Source: Panorpa germanica (taxonomy: Eukaryota > Arthropoda > Insecta > Mecoptera > Panorpidae). From it: a stretch of DNA of 64,000 nucleotides. Within the stretch, counting starts at the first letter, position 1. Each line of letters starts with the position of its first letter. The notes under the pieces were generated by a model, which saw only the letters and a program-made list of their open reading frames with translations, was not told the origin of the DNA and searched no databases. Positions 43,195 through 54,984 of the stretch are shown one piece after another. The position numbers and the translations under genes were made by a program. The DNA is taken from NCBI GenBank assembly GCA_963678705.1, contig OY783205.1:1488001-1552000 (forward strand), written 5' to 3'.

Positions 43195-44687
43195 TGCCGT
43201 TGTTTATATATTTTCTGAATCATTGTTTTTGTTTAAAGAGACCGAAGGCTTGCTTCTGTGCTTATTGAATCAGAAAGTGATGGAAAATAACGACGATATT
43301 TTTGATGGAAAAAATGGCGACCGCTCATCTAACATTTAGTAGAGTGTAATCGCATTAGCATACTTTATCATGAGGGGAAGTTTCTATTTTAATGTTAAGT
43401 ATATCAAAAAAGAACCGTCATGGTTTTTAGCTTAAGGTAGTTTAGCATGCAGTTTAGCTTAAAGATAGACACGAATGTTATTGATGGAGAAAATGGAAAT
43501 TTGAACGTCATATTTGCATCTAGTATAAAATGTTAAGGAACAGTCATTATGGTCCCTATTTAATGAATAAATTTTAAGAGAGATACTTAATTAACACAGC
43601 TATATGATGTGCTGCGTTTCTAGCCATGTTACATGTTCTAGATTGCATACTCGTGAGTCAAAGAAAAAAGAAAGAATTAATCTGATGTAGGTTTACATCT
43701 AACATATTTATGATACTGTTGTTATATAAAAATTGATAACCAAACATTTGTAAAACAACAGCGATAGAGGTGCTCTTCTTTCAATCTAAAAATAAGATCT
43801 TCTGCAGAGAAATGTTCTTAAATTTTGTTTTATTTATTACTCACAAGCTCATCAAAGGAGTTAATAAAAGTGAAGTAAGAATTAATGAATTATAACTTTA
43901 AAATCAAAATATGTAAGAAATTGATTAAATATGGAGATGATATTAAATATTATTCTTAAACTGTAGACGAAGAATTTACTCCCGAAATCATCCTCGTCCA
44001 CAACCATCTGCATCTTGTATTGATTGTACTTTGATTCTTGATTGTACCGTCTTCTCAATCTTTTCGTGTTGTTGTGTATTTATTTTCTCCCTCTCCCTTA
44101 CAAGACGTCGCATTTAAAACCGCTATAAAAACAAGGAAAGATTGCAAATACGTTTTTTCACTTCATAAATGTTCAATACTCTTTTGTACTATTTCAATTC
44201 GTGAGCTAATTTTGAATGATCCATTAATGACAGTATTTGAAGTCTCAAAAAATTTAATGAACATGATTATTTCATACCTTTATATACTCACACAATACCA
44301 ACTTTATTTAAAACTCTCTTGGTAGATTGGTGTTCGATTTCTTTTTTATTTTTTATTCTTTTTTACTATCATGTCTCTACTCTTGATTTGAAATTGATGT
44401 TTTTATTTTTTTTTTGGTAATGAAAAATAAAGCTTAACTTTACATTGTACTAGTTCAAGCAGCACATAGACGCATGCATTAGAAATGTGTTAATTATTTT
44501 GTTAAAATTATGTTGTTTAACGTTCCAAATATTTTTCAAAAACTTAATGCGTCTAAGTTAACAATATATTTGTTAATTATTATATTAACATCTACTACAA
44601 AGTCAAATATTTTTAACGCAATATACCAGTTGTTAAATAATTCAAAAATTGAGAACCTAAAAATCACAACATTTTCAATATTAAATA
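43195..44687. other. AT-rich sequence without recognised genes
   Basis: At 43298-43327, TTTTTGATGGAAAAAATGGC and GACCGCTCA repeat the motif seen at 6895 and 7120. The plus frame at 44038-44325 (95 codons) is unrecognised. Confidence 0.5.
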
Positions 44688-45227
44688 CAGTTTTAAGATG
44701 GTTAAAAAAAATTATCAAATTTTTGTTCGTATTTAACTTCTTATGATATTTTTCAAACTTAGTACTAGAACTAGTATAACTCTGTTGGTATGGGGATCGA
44801 ACCCGAAGACACAGTAGTCAGCCTCAAGCATCAATGCTCTCGCCCACTGTGTCGTCAGTATGTATTACTAACATAAATTTATGTAGAATTTAAGAAACTA
44901 TATTCTATCAATTAATAGTTTAATTATTTCAAATTATATTATTCAGTAGCTACAAAAAAACATCCTTTGCGTCTATGCAGATAAACTTAGATGTAAAATA
45001 TAACGATACATCGCTACGTATTTATTTCACATTAAAAAATTTTCCACTTAAATTAACTATTATTCTAAACAATTATCATTAACCAAATAAATCCAATAGT
45101 AATATCTAGACATTAGTCTGACCCACATTAAACTTTATTATTTTTCAGTTTTAAGATGGTTAAAAAAATTATCAAATTTTTCGTATTTAACTTCTTATGA
45201 TATTTTTCAAACTTAGTACTAGAACTA
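44688..45227 (-). repeat. SINE-like insertion flanked by 82-86 bp direct repeats
   Basis: CAGTTTTAAGATGGTTAAAA...TAGTACTAGAACTA at 44688-44773 recurs at 45146-45227. Between them, 44774-45145 on the minus strand contains an A-box-like GTGGGCGAGAGC and a perfect B box (GGGTTCGATCCCC), with flanking sequence shared with the 46-47 kb and 49-50 kb units. The direct repeats are far longer than a normal SINE target duplication. Confidence 0.75.
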
Positions 45228-46075
45228 CATTGTTAAGATAATTGTTGCAGTTGTTAGAAAATATTAATTATTTTATTATAAAGAGAAATGACAGGTAGCT
45301 AGATAACCTAGATTACAATGTAAAATAATGTATCAATTTTTATAACTATTCAAAATACAAACCTGACACTTCACACACGAATTTGCATATTAGCTGGCGA
45401 GACAATCAGGCATTTCTGAATCTCGTGTCCCTTTTTGATATACTTGACTCTATTTGACCAAGCAAATATTCCAAATTCGAGGAATATATACTGCAGAAGT
45501 TATCAAATTGGTCAGATGGTCACTAAGTCAACTAGCAACTAGTGTTTTACGGACAAGTCCCTATTATCGTTAAAGAGTCATATTATCAATTTCATGAGTA
45601 TAAAAAGATGGTTCAAAAACTGGATTCGATCCCAGGTCTGTTTAGGAGAACATTTTTCAAGTAAACTACTTCTGATCGATAAATTATCGTTGTCTAGGTC
45701 GTTTGAATAAAGAAGAGTTATCTGTAGCATTCCTAACTCTATTAATTTAGTACTACACACTACACACTAGAGCACATAAGCGCTAAGTTTTATATAAAGT
45801 AAATACTATTATTTATTATTATATAACTGTATAATTAGCAATTACAATTATGTCTATACTTATGTCTTACAGCGTTGCTGCTTCTATGACGTGTCGGTTC
45901 TCTTATGATGCTAAGAGACCATCCACCCCACCACCCCCTTTTTTGTGACTTCTACTTTTTTCATTTCTACATATTGTTACATTATTATTTAATAATAAAA
46001 TAAGCTGTGAGATCATAGCAATCTGTAAATGTCTTTAGTTATCTATAATTAAGAATTTATACAAACGAAAGTTTA
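45228..46075. other. No recognised gene
   Basis: CTGGATTCGATCCCAGG near 45620-45636 is B-box-like but has no partner A box. Otherwise unassigned. Confidence 0.45.
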
Positions 46076-47000
46076 GATGAATGTTTGGGGATTTGAATAA
46101 TTTGTCATATTTTAAAATGTCATGCACATCAACTTGAGATCAAATAACTTGCAAACACTCCGATAAGTGTTTCGTACAAATTTAAGTCTTTTTGGCAAGG
46201 GGCGACTTTTTAAAACAAATAGGAACAGATGTTTATAGGAGGAAGGAGCCTAAATATAAACAATAGCGGAAAAATACCGCTATATTCTAAAATTTAATAA
46301 TTTTAAATTTTGAAACTAAAAAAATGAATATTTAAAACTTTTTCTAACTTATTACTATATTAATAATAGGGTTATAATTGTTTATTATAATATAAATGTA
46401 TACAAACAACTTCATAAAACACTATTAAGTTAAGAAATTCATTTAAAAAATAAATAAACAAAAAAAATCCACCAAAACCTACTATTCCGTTGGCAGTTTT
46501 TTGATGTTGCATATTCGGTGTTACGGCGTAGATGCATAATCAATTTATCTTGATAACAACCAAACCCAGAAAATATCTGTATTCAACTCTGATGGTATGG
46601 GGATCGAATCCGAAGACACAGTAGTCAGCCTCAAGCACCAATGCTCTCGCCAACTGTGTCGTCAGTATGTATTACATAACATAAACATGTAGAATTTAAG
46701 AAACTATATTCTATCAATTAAAAGTTTAATTAATTCAAATTATATTATTATTCAGTAGCTACAAAAGATAACGATGCATCGCTACGTATTTATTTCACAT
46801 TAAAATTTTTTCCACTTAAATTAAATATTATCCTAAACAATTATCATTACCCAAATAAATCCAATAGTAATATCTAGACATTAGTTTGACCCACATTAAA
46901 CCTTATTATTTTTACCTATGGTTTAATTTTGTTTAAATTCTACCTACTAAATTATAATACATCCTTAAACTAACAATGTATTGTAAAATAATAATAAATT
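46076..47000 (-). repeat. Composite repeat unit D (copy 1) containing a tRNA-derived SINE
   Basis: About 920 bp nearly identical to 49365-50305. It includes a hairpin ATAGCGG/CCGCTAT near 46263-46283, and on the minus strand a SINE head (ACACAGTTGGCGAGAGCAT, A box; GGATTCGATCCCC, B box), followed by TCTGGGTTTGGTTGTTATC and CGCCGTAACACCGAATATGC. The parts outside the SINE have no recognised function. Confidence 0.75.
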
Positions 47001-47133
47001 TCATAAACAAATTTTTTTCCTGATAATTACGAATATTATTAATTATAATCCGGTCAATTTAAACATAAAAATAGTGGTCAAATAACAAAAATTCCCGGAG
47101 AACCAAATATTGGTGGAGAGCTGAGGGTTACCA

Positions 47134-47478
47134 TTACAAATAAAGTTTTAAAAATCCCATATATTCCATGTGTGCTTCAAAAGTTATAACACATATAGAC
47201 CACAGCAACCCGACTTTTTTACAGCCACATTTGGCACTACAACCTTTTTTGCAATTGCAAAAAATAGTGTTGAGGAGTTTTTCTGGAGCAGGTGGGAGTA
47301 AAGTTTGAATCGGTTCCAGAGTATTATCTATCAATTTCCAACCCCAGTCGTCTGGGTTCAGTTGATTGCCTAGCCATGTTTGAACTTGATAGTATACTCG
47401 ATACAAGTGTTGAATAGCAGAAGCCGATGTTGGAGGAAGACATGATAGTTGTACTTGTGTCTTGTTTCGCGTATTTTT
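47134..47478 (-). pseudogene. Fragment of a CXC (tesmin/TSO1-like) cysteine-rich protein gene
   Basis: The minus frame is open from just after TAA near 47479 to a stop at 47134. It encodes QVQLSCLPPTSASAIQHLYR, VYYQVQTWLGNQLNPDDWGW, IQTLLPPAPEKLLNTIF and then CNCKKGCSAKCGCKKVGL. Closely spaced CxC pairs followed by KxG are the start of a CXC-type zinc-binding motif. The remaining cysteines are missing: after GLLWSIC the sequence becomes unrelated. Proteins with this WLGN...WGW...LPPAP...CNCK order are common as uncharacterised multi-copy genes in insects (recalled, not searched). The start and end are both lost, and the same upstream part is repeated at 30520-30610, so this is a repeat-borne fragment and not a working gene. 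Confidence 0.55.
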
Positions 47479-48260
47479 TTACAAAAGTTAAGTATCGGTA
47501 TTTATCAATGCAAGTAATTTTTTTTTAGTACACTACCTCATAGATGGCGTGGAAATGTATGCATATCATGTATAATGTGACTCTTAGAATCGCGATATCT
47601 CAGGAATGGTGGTAACTCTTAGGAAAAAAATTATAAGTACTATTTTTGTAGAGAATTTTAAGATCTACAACTTTGGTTTGAGGTTTTTTTTTGATAAAAC
47701 TTACCGTTTTCGAGAAAAATCCAAAAAACCTCAAATTTTGACCTTTGACCCCGAATAACTTTTGAAGCACACATAGAATCGACGGGGATTCTTAAAACTT
47801 TATTTGTTATGGTAAACCCCAGCTCTCCACCAATATTTGGCGATTTTTGTTATTTTAAATGTCTATATTGACCGGGCTACTAGTAAAAGATTAAAGTATT
47901 TTGCATTTTTTTAATGATTTTGTAACAGAATTATATTAGATTTCAGTTATTAATAAAAAGTAACGTCTCAGATATTAATTTAGAAAAAAAAGGAAAAAAT
48001 TAAATTGATTAAAAAGCAAAAGAAAAAAAATACTAAACGGAAGATAATAACGTACCTCTTTATGAAAATCTCTAGCCACAATTTGTACTTTGTCTAGATC
48101 AAAGTGTACATCATTTCCTTTTCATAAGTTGTTTCATTCATTTGTGGCGTAGTTCAAATAACCTTTTTAAATACAATATTTTTGAACAATGTATTGCTGC
48201 CATTGTCGTACTTTCACAGTACGCTTTGTTCTCCAACTAGTGTAGCATTGTTTTTGCCTA
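47322..48260. repeat. Duplicated repeat G (copy 2)
   Basis: 47322-47885 matches 30511-31075, and 47885-48260 matches 31916-32310, in the same order and orientation. Shared blocks include GATGGCGTGGAAATGTATGC, CTCAGGAATGG and TGTTATGGTAAACC. Confidence 0.75.
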
Positions 48261-48541
48261 GACACTGGTGATAGCAAACATCCGGTTTCAGGTTCCTTAT
48301 AAGGTTTCAGCGTCCAATTATTTACTTATTTCCTTTTTAAGAGCTATCCTCAAATATTTGTGTAAAAAAATGTTATAACGTGAAACATGTTTTAAAATCA
48401 ATACTTTTACTGAATTGTATCAATTAAATCCTTACCAGGTTTAAGTCTTCGATATATTGTCACATGATTGCTTCAGTTCTTTCCTAATTTTCGTAGTAAG
48501 AAATAGTAGTCGAATACTAAGTGCTCGATGGTAATGAATTT

Positions 48542-49091
48542 AATGGGCTTGTGTCCTATGTCTTAATTTCTATAAAAGTGTACTATATATTGATAAAAAG
48601 TGGGTTGCTAGAACCTCAAATGTTCAATTATTTTTTAATAACTCCTTATATGTTAAGAGATATTAACAATTAAAAAAGTCAATTTGTCTCTTTAATTATT
48701 AAAGGGATTCAACGTTGTACACATTCCAAATTCTTGTGACATCATATAAATCTCTACTATATGTATTTATATATCAAATATTATTTACAGCTATTTCAAG
48801 GAACAATCAAATTTCAATATTATGTCTGACTTAGCAGGGTTAAATAAAATAAAAACTTGTTATTCTTTGACTTGACTTGATTATTATGACTACCAACAGC
48901 TACAAAACATTACCACAGCACTGACCTACTCAACAAATAACTGACTTTAACGTGCATTTCACGTCATACAAATATGGCCGACCATTTCTAGCGCTAAAAC
49001 TACAATTCGAATTTTTAATTGTTATATTTCCGTCAATATTTAGATCATTAATAAAATTAGGACCACTAAAAAATTAGGACACAAGTCCATT
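48542..49091. mobile_element. TIR element (AATGGGCTTGTGTCCTA), complete copy, about 550 bp
   Basis: The left end AATGGGCTTGTGTCCTA and the right end TAGGACACAAGTCCATT are inverted. The interior (TTAATTATTAAAGGGATTCA, GGCCGACCATTTCTAGCGC) is shared, inverted, with 63361-63996. It is non-coding. No clear target duplication was resolved. Confidence 0.8.
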
Positions 49092-49364
49092 GTGTGAGTA
49101 ATAAGTTTAAATAATCAAAACATTTGGCTTAATCATATTTACAGTTAGTACCGAATGCCTAAGGTTCACTGATAAACAAAACTGATAACTAATTGGCATT
49201 ACATTCCTTCATTAAAGGACCTTATCTGTCTATATATTTACTTTAATTTTATATTATATTATTTTACCTCGGTCAAGAGTAATTTTGGCAAAATCGCGTT
49301 TCAAAAGCTCATGAGGAAAGGAATTGAAATATGAACAATGAACATACACGTAATGCTTTCGGAC

Positions 49365-50305
49365 GATGTTTGAAAATGTAAATATTTTAAAATATCATGC
49401 ACTTGATAACATCAACTTGATATCAAATAATTGGCAAACAGGACAAATAATCGAAAACGCAAGTGTGAACCCACTCCGATAAGTGTTTCGTACAAATTTA
49501 AGTCTTTTTGGCAAGGGGCGACTTTTAAAAACAAATTGGAACAATGTCAATAGGAGGAAGGAGCCTAAATATAAACAATAGCGGAAAAATACCGCTATAT
49601 TCAAAATTAAATCATTTTAAATTTGGAAACTAAAAAAATTATTATTTAAGACTTTTTCTAACTTATTACTATATTAATAATAGGGTTATAATTGTTTATT
49701 ATAATATAAATGTATTTAAATAACTTTATAAAACACTATTAAGTTCAGAAATTAATTTAAAAAATAAATAAACAAATAAAATCCACCAAAACCTACTATT
49801 CCTTTGGCAGTTTTTTGATGTTGCATATTCAGTGTTACGGCGTAGATGCATAATCAATTTAACTTGATAACAACCAAACCCAGAAAATATAACTCTGTTT
49901 GGTATGGGGATCGAACCCGAAGACACAGTAGTCAGCCTAAAACATCAATGCTCTCGCCAACTGTGTCGTCAGTATGTATTACATAACATAAATTTATGTA
50001 GAATTTAAGAAACTATATTCTATCAATTAAAAGTTTAATTAATTAAAATTATATTATTATTCAGTAGCTACAAAAGATAACGATGCATCGCTACATATTT
50101 ATTTCACATTAAAAATTTTCCACTTAAATTAACTATTATCCTAAACAATTATCATTACCCAAATAAATCCAATAGTAATATCTAGACATTAGTTTGACCC
50201 ACATTAAACCTTATTATTTTTGCCTATGGTTTGATTTTGGTTAAATCCTACCTACTGAATTATAATACATCTTTAAACTAACAATGTATTGTAAAATAAT
50301 AATAT
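49365..50305 (-). repeat. Composite repeat unit D (copy 2) with tRNA-derived SINE
   Basis: Collinear with 46076-47000. On minus, the SINE head at about 49985-49905 has GTTGGCGAGAGCATTG and GGGTTCGATCCCC, then AACAGAGTTATATTTTCTGG. Minus frames at 49395-49926 are by-products. Confidence 0.75.
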
Positions 50306-50549
50306 TAAAACATATTAATTACGTGCGAAAATTTTATCGTCAGTTGTATAGCGCTCTTCTTGGATCCTAGCCTGCCGTTATTTGGCATTTTATGAACATT
50401 TTCTGTTCCTCCGAAAATTGGTTAGATCCTCTATGTGTTTTCATAATGGGACTCGGAAAACTTCTTCTTTTTAACGTCAATACGTTTGTGGTAGCACACA
50501 CAGATTTTCGAATATGGCGTAATTTTCAATTTACATGAAACGGGAGTTT
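50306..50549. other. No recognised feature
   Basis: Short linker between repeat unit D and repeat B. Confidence 0.5.
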
Positions 50550-50980
50550 TGATACTGCAACGCTCTTCTGCCGTTTTCATGATGAAACATGCCACTGTGA
50601 AAGCTTTGAGAGTCTTTTGTCATTTGGGTTTTAATATTGCTGGTTTTTATCGAAGTGCTCAGAGCAAATCATTAGGGTCTGCATTTCGACTGCAACAATG
50701 AGGCCAAATCCGTTCTGGTTATCACCTCTAATTATTCTAGAGTTCTTTTGTGGTCTCTAGGAAATGTGTATCTTGCAATTTCAGAGGTTTCTTAAAACAT
50801 ACAATAATTTTACCAGCGATTCAATTCAATAAAAGTTGTAATATAATAAACAAACTATAAATTACAAAAGATAATAAGGAACTTATAATATATTTGTTTT
50901 TGCCGAATTTTGACATGCGCAACTATGTGCGTTTTTTAATTTTGCCACTTGTTCACGATAGTTGCCGATTATTATATTAT
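50550..50980. repeat. Dispersed repeat B (copy 3)
   Basis: AGTGCTCAGAGCAAATCATT, CCGTTCTGGTTATCACCT, GATTCAATTCAATAAAAG and GCCGAATTTTGACATG match copies at 15400-15905 and 33490-33960. Confidence 0.7.
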
Positions 50981-51109
50981 TAAGTGTTCGTGGGAAATAT
51001 TGTGGTACCCGTATTTAGCAAAATTTGTTACTTCCAATTTGTCATTAGGAGCCCACCACTTGCCGGACGCGTTATTTACACTCTTCAAATAATTCCAATA
51101 GTTGCAGTT

Positions 51110-51480
51110 GTGCCACACCCTACAAACAATTTTGATCGGAATCCACTTAGATGTGAATCGTATCATTCTGAATGGTGATTGGAATCCTATTAGATATTAG
51201 TGAAAAATTACATTAAGGTTTGGACAGCAGGTCTGTACCGGCCGGAACGCTCCGTACCCCCTCTGATTGCCTTCCTAATACTTTCCAAACGAAGTTTGCC
51301 CAGGTGCAAGTCGTGGTACTACCCAGTTCTACCACATATGTTCTACCGAACACTGTCTGACTACTGTCTAACCGCTCTCTGATACAAGATTGCTAAGATA
51401 CGACAAATTGTTTGTAGGGCAATAACTATATAACAGTATTACACTTGGTTATTCTTAAACCACGATTGCTTTAGCTAATG
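51110..51480. repeat. Dispersed repeat C (copy 2)
   Basis: Matches 32311-32890. In this region the order is B then C, but around 33 kb it is C then B. Confidence 0.7.
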
Positions 51481-51484
51481 TTTA

Positions 51485-51884
51485 GGCCCTCTGCTTACGG
51501 GTCGACTGATAGCAAACTAGTCGCGCAACAAAGTTTTCAACGAAAACGAAAAACGAGCCATGTCGAAGCGTGTTTCGTGACTAGAAATTTTAACAATAGC
51601 ATAATAGGGGATTTTACTGTGTCGTATTCTGAGGTATTTGTATTTATGTATGTATTTAAATACTTTTGTTCATGATGTCACCATCAAAAGCATGCAACGT
51701 AATTGCCCTGCGACCGAGAACACAGTCGCTCAGAACCATTTTGAAATCAGTTCGTTCGTGCCGTGTGTGTCCTCTCATTCGTATACACGTGCATTCTCTC
51801 GCTAACGACATAGGTGCATTCTTATTCGATTCGGGCAGATTCGAGGCTCGTGTTTACAATCGGTTGACCCATGTGCGGACGGCC
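51485..51884. mobile_element. Harbinger-type MITE (family 2), complete, 400 bp, inverted
   Basis: GGCCCTCTGCTTACGGGTCG on the left and GACCCATGTGCGGACGGCC on the right, with TTA on both sides (51482-51484, 51885-51887). The interior is in reverse orientation relative to 22692 and 35373. Frames at 51478-51926 lie inside it and are not genes. Confidence 0.88.
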
Positions 51885-51887
51885 TTA

Positions 51888-52614
51888 AACTACATAAATG
51901 CAATCGCACGAAGGTTTTTTTACTAGTTTTCACTGTGCTTTTTATTTTGATAAGTTTGAATAATTAATTATTAAATATCCAAATGAAAAATCCATTTCTT
52001 AATAAAAAATTAATTTATTATTTTATATAGAACAAATCCTAACTTATCATAGGTATATTAAGTTATACAAAACGATATACGAGCAATATTTTATTTCATA
52101 TGAAAAATACACTTAATTATTATTAAATATCGGTTGATATCTATAAGGTAAAACTAATCTACACATACTCGTATTTGATTAAAAAGTTAATAAATTATTG
52201 TATCTTCCTGCTTCATATCACTTACGCGATTAAGGCAATGCCTCCGTTTATAGTGTAAACATACACTTACACTGCTTATCTATATTTCCTTGCACCGTTT
52301 CTTGTCTTGATTTATTTTACATAACCAATTAAATATTATATAAAATATCATAAATAGTTATTTTAAGCAAACAGACAAAAACACGTCAATCACGTGATAA
52401 TAGGTAAATAAAAAAATATATATATTTTGGATGGCTTCCCAGGACCTCAGACCTTTTTTCGCCCCTCAAACCAAAACCTTTAAGACTTTGTAGCCTGCCT
52501 GCCACTGTAGCATGTCAGATCCTATCGATGGCAAGACGTAATTTATTACATTTTGAACAGAAATTTTATTTATCCGACTACAGCACCAGATAAAATAGTA
52601 TTAAAGTATATAAA
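51888..52614. other. AT-rich sequence without recognised genes
   Basis: Nothing assigned. Confidence 0.5.
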
Positions 52615-52860
52615 CTAGCTTAGACGGCACAGTGACCGAGAGATCGGATTCGATCCCCGAATCAGAGCAATATTTTCATAGTTTGGTTATTGTCAAAGTT
52701 TAATTGATGATGTGAGAGCTCACAAATGTTATAAACTTATTAGGCAGTGGTGTTGTTCACATATAGGAAGCCACGACACCATAAAAACTGCCATCATTGG
52801 TAGAAGGTTTTCTGTGATATTGATCAGTATCGAAAGTAATTAATTTAAAAAAAATCTAGC
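52615..52860 (+). repeat. tRNA-derived SINE-like element
   Basis: GGCACAGTGACCGAGAG is A-box-like and GGATTCGATCCCC B-box-like. ATCAGAGCAATATTTTCATA, GTTTGGTTATTGTCAA and CCACGACACCATAAAAACTG follow in the order seen in the 46 kb and 49 kb SINEs and at 21691. Confidence 0.65.
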
Positions 52861-53213
52861 TTAAAAACAGGTATCGGTTTATGATTTTAATGATTGAATA
52901 ATAGTGTAGACTTTATAATGTAAAATTAACTGATTTCTGGTGCAGTTTTACATCTAACATATTTATGGTACTGCAGTTTATGTAACTATGTATAAAAGAC
53001 GTAAAAGCCTAGCCGGGAACTAAAAACGGTTCAGGTTTGACTTTAGCCTATATTTCACACAACTCTGACAGCTCTGTCAATAGCAAAAATAAATAGTTAT
53101 ATCACCTATAGAATAAGAAAGAAAACTTGTCAACAAGTAAGTTGAATTTATAATTTTAAATGATATTCAAGTCACCAATTATTAAATAACCGTCATACTT
53201 AATTATAACACAA
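52861..53213. other. No recognised feature
   Basis: AT-rich flank of the Helitron-like copy. Confidence 0.5.
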
Positions 53214-53987
53214 CTAGAGTGTACCCCCGTCGCAAGCGACGACTGTCTTTTGTGTGTGAATTGAATTTAATTTCAAATTTTAATTCCATTTTTAAATTAA
53301 AATATTTAACTCGTTCCATATTAATTTTACATATAACAACAAATAATTTATCATATAAACTAACTAAAAAAATATATTTTTTCCTCAAAATATAAAATAT
53401 TTTTAATTTATTCGTCATTGCACCAATTTTTTTTCAAAATTTGGTAATTGTTTTTTCGATTTGTAAATGAGATATCAAAGTTAGCCCATATACAAAAAAT
53501 TTCAACTTTCTAGCATAATTTTTACACTCTGCAAAAACCGCCCCGCGCCCCCCAAATAAATTTTTTGAATTTTAAATTTTTCTTTTTTAATACGATATTC
53601 AATTACACAATCCAAAATTTTAGTTTTCTACAAAGTTTCCTACCTGGCCCCCTAAATTTCCTAGAGCTCCTTTTATACATTTTTGAATTTCTAAATTTTG
53701 AAATATGTTTGCATTAAATAACATAAACATATGCAAAATTTCAACTTTCTATCTTTTACGAATTAAAAATTATACAGAAACAAGTAATTATTTTTTTCCA
53801 GTTTTTCCAAAATTACGGGTTTCTAGGAAATTCAAGGAAAAATCCGAGGACGCCAAAAGTCTTAGAATTTTTTCTCTACGAAATAGGAAATTTTTAAAAA
53901 CATAGCCGGCGCCGTTTTCGTTTTACCATAGGAATTTCAGCCACATATAAGAATGTAAATATACACCTGGAACATTATAATATAGGA
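53214..53987 (-). mobile_element. Non-autonomous Helitron (family H2), best-preserved copy, 774 bp
   Basis: On the minus strand it starts A|TCCTATATTATAATGTTCC (53987) and ends with hairpin CGTCGC-TT-GCGACG, then GGGGGTACACTCTAG|T (53214). TC at the 5' end, CTAG at the 3' end, a hairpin about 12 nt before the end and an A/T target are all Helitron rules. It has no coding capacity. Its ends differ from those of the autonomous Helitron at 8493-14160, so another Helitron must have mobilised it. Confidence 0.85.
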
Positions 53988-54663
53988 TAAATAATCAAAC
54001 TGGAAATTTTAAAATAGTTTTGAGCTGACGATCCAAATCCATTTCTTTGAATATATTTTGCTGTTGAAGATACAATAAGTTTCAAATCAAAGAAACGTTA
54101 AGTACAATTAGTGCATCTTTTTGTGGATTCCTTCAATTCCTTATCTTCCTACCTTGTATTCTTCACTTCATTCCATTTCATAGTTTAAAACAGGCAACTT
54201 TTCTGTTCTGTCATTCTTTCAAAATTCTTCTAAAATGAAGAAATTAAGTATCATTTCCACTCAATGTTTTACTTTTACATTTAATTGAAATTTTATAAGC
54301 ATATGGGAATATTCGTTTCCATCCTCAGCACTTTCCTTCATCTAGAATTTAATTTAAATTTGGATTTCCTGGAATACTTGGGCTCATAGATTAGAATACT
54401 CTTATTTGCTCGGAATAGTTATTGATTGAAGTGGTTGCTTCATGTTACCAGTATGAGTAAAGCGCACTATTATTATTGATAAGTGATATTCAAATCTGAT
54501 ATTCGTGGCAGCAAATGCCAGATACTCGGGAACTAAGAATGATTCTGGGATTTGGAGCGTATCTGCCGCCACTCAAACAATATTTAAAAAAACAATACTT
54601 GTTTAGAGAAACAATTTTAGTCGAATAATAGTGAAATATTAATAAAACTTTAACGTATTTTTA
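53988..54663. other. No recognised gene
   Basis: AT-rich; nothing assigned. Confidence 0.5.
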
Positions 54664-54950
54664 TGTGTATTATCTGAATTCAATAAAATAATTCGAAATT
54701 TTATTTAAAATTTTAATTACATTTTCAAATTAAAATATTTAACTCTTGCAATATTAAAATAATTTTTCATGTAAACTAACTAAAAAATTTTTTTTTCAAA
54801 ATTTGGTAATTTTTTTTCGATTCATAAATTAGGTACCCGAGTTAGCCCATATACAAAATTTCAACTTTCTAGCACAACGCTCCGCCATACAAAATTCAGT
54901 ACCAACATATAAGAATATAAACATATAAAGTTACACCTGAAACATTATAT
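54664..54950 (-). mobile_element. Non-autonomous Helitron (family H2), internally deleted
   Basis: Keeps the 3'-half block (TTTTAATTACATTTTCAAAT, CAAAATTTCAACTTTCTAGC) and then jumps to the 5' end block (CCATACAAAATTCAGTACC, ACACCTGAAACATTATA), losing the middle of the unit. Confidence 0.7.
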
Positions 54951-54984
54951 AAAACTTTAAATTATATAGTACATTATATAACAT

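Noticed and set aside
44790..44870. Possible tRNA gene (good B box)
   Set aside because: There is no acceptor stem or anticodon arm, and the sequence is repeated as part of a SINE.
51478..51926. Overlapping 65- and 86-codon plus frames
   Set aside because: They lie inside a Harbinger-type MITE, and the matching region at 57559-57923 does not keep them as a gene.
53214..53260. Hairpin as a transcription terminator or ncRNA
   Set aside because: The hairpin, CTAG end and A/T target fit a Helitron 3' terminus, and it recurs at the same place in other copies.
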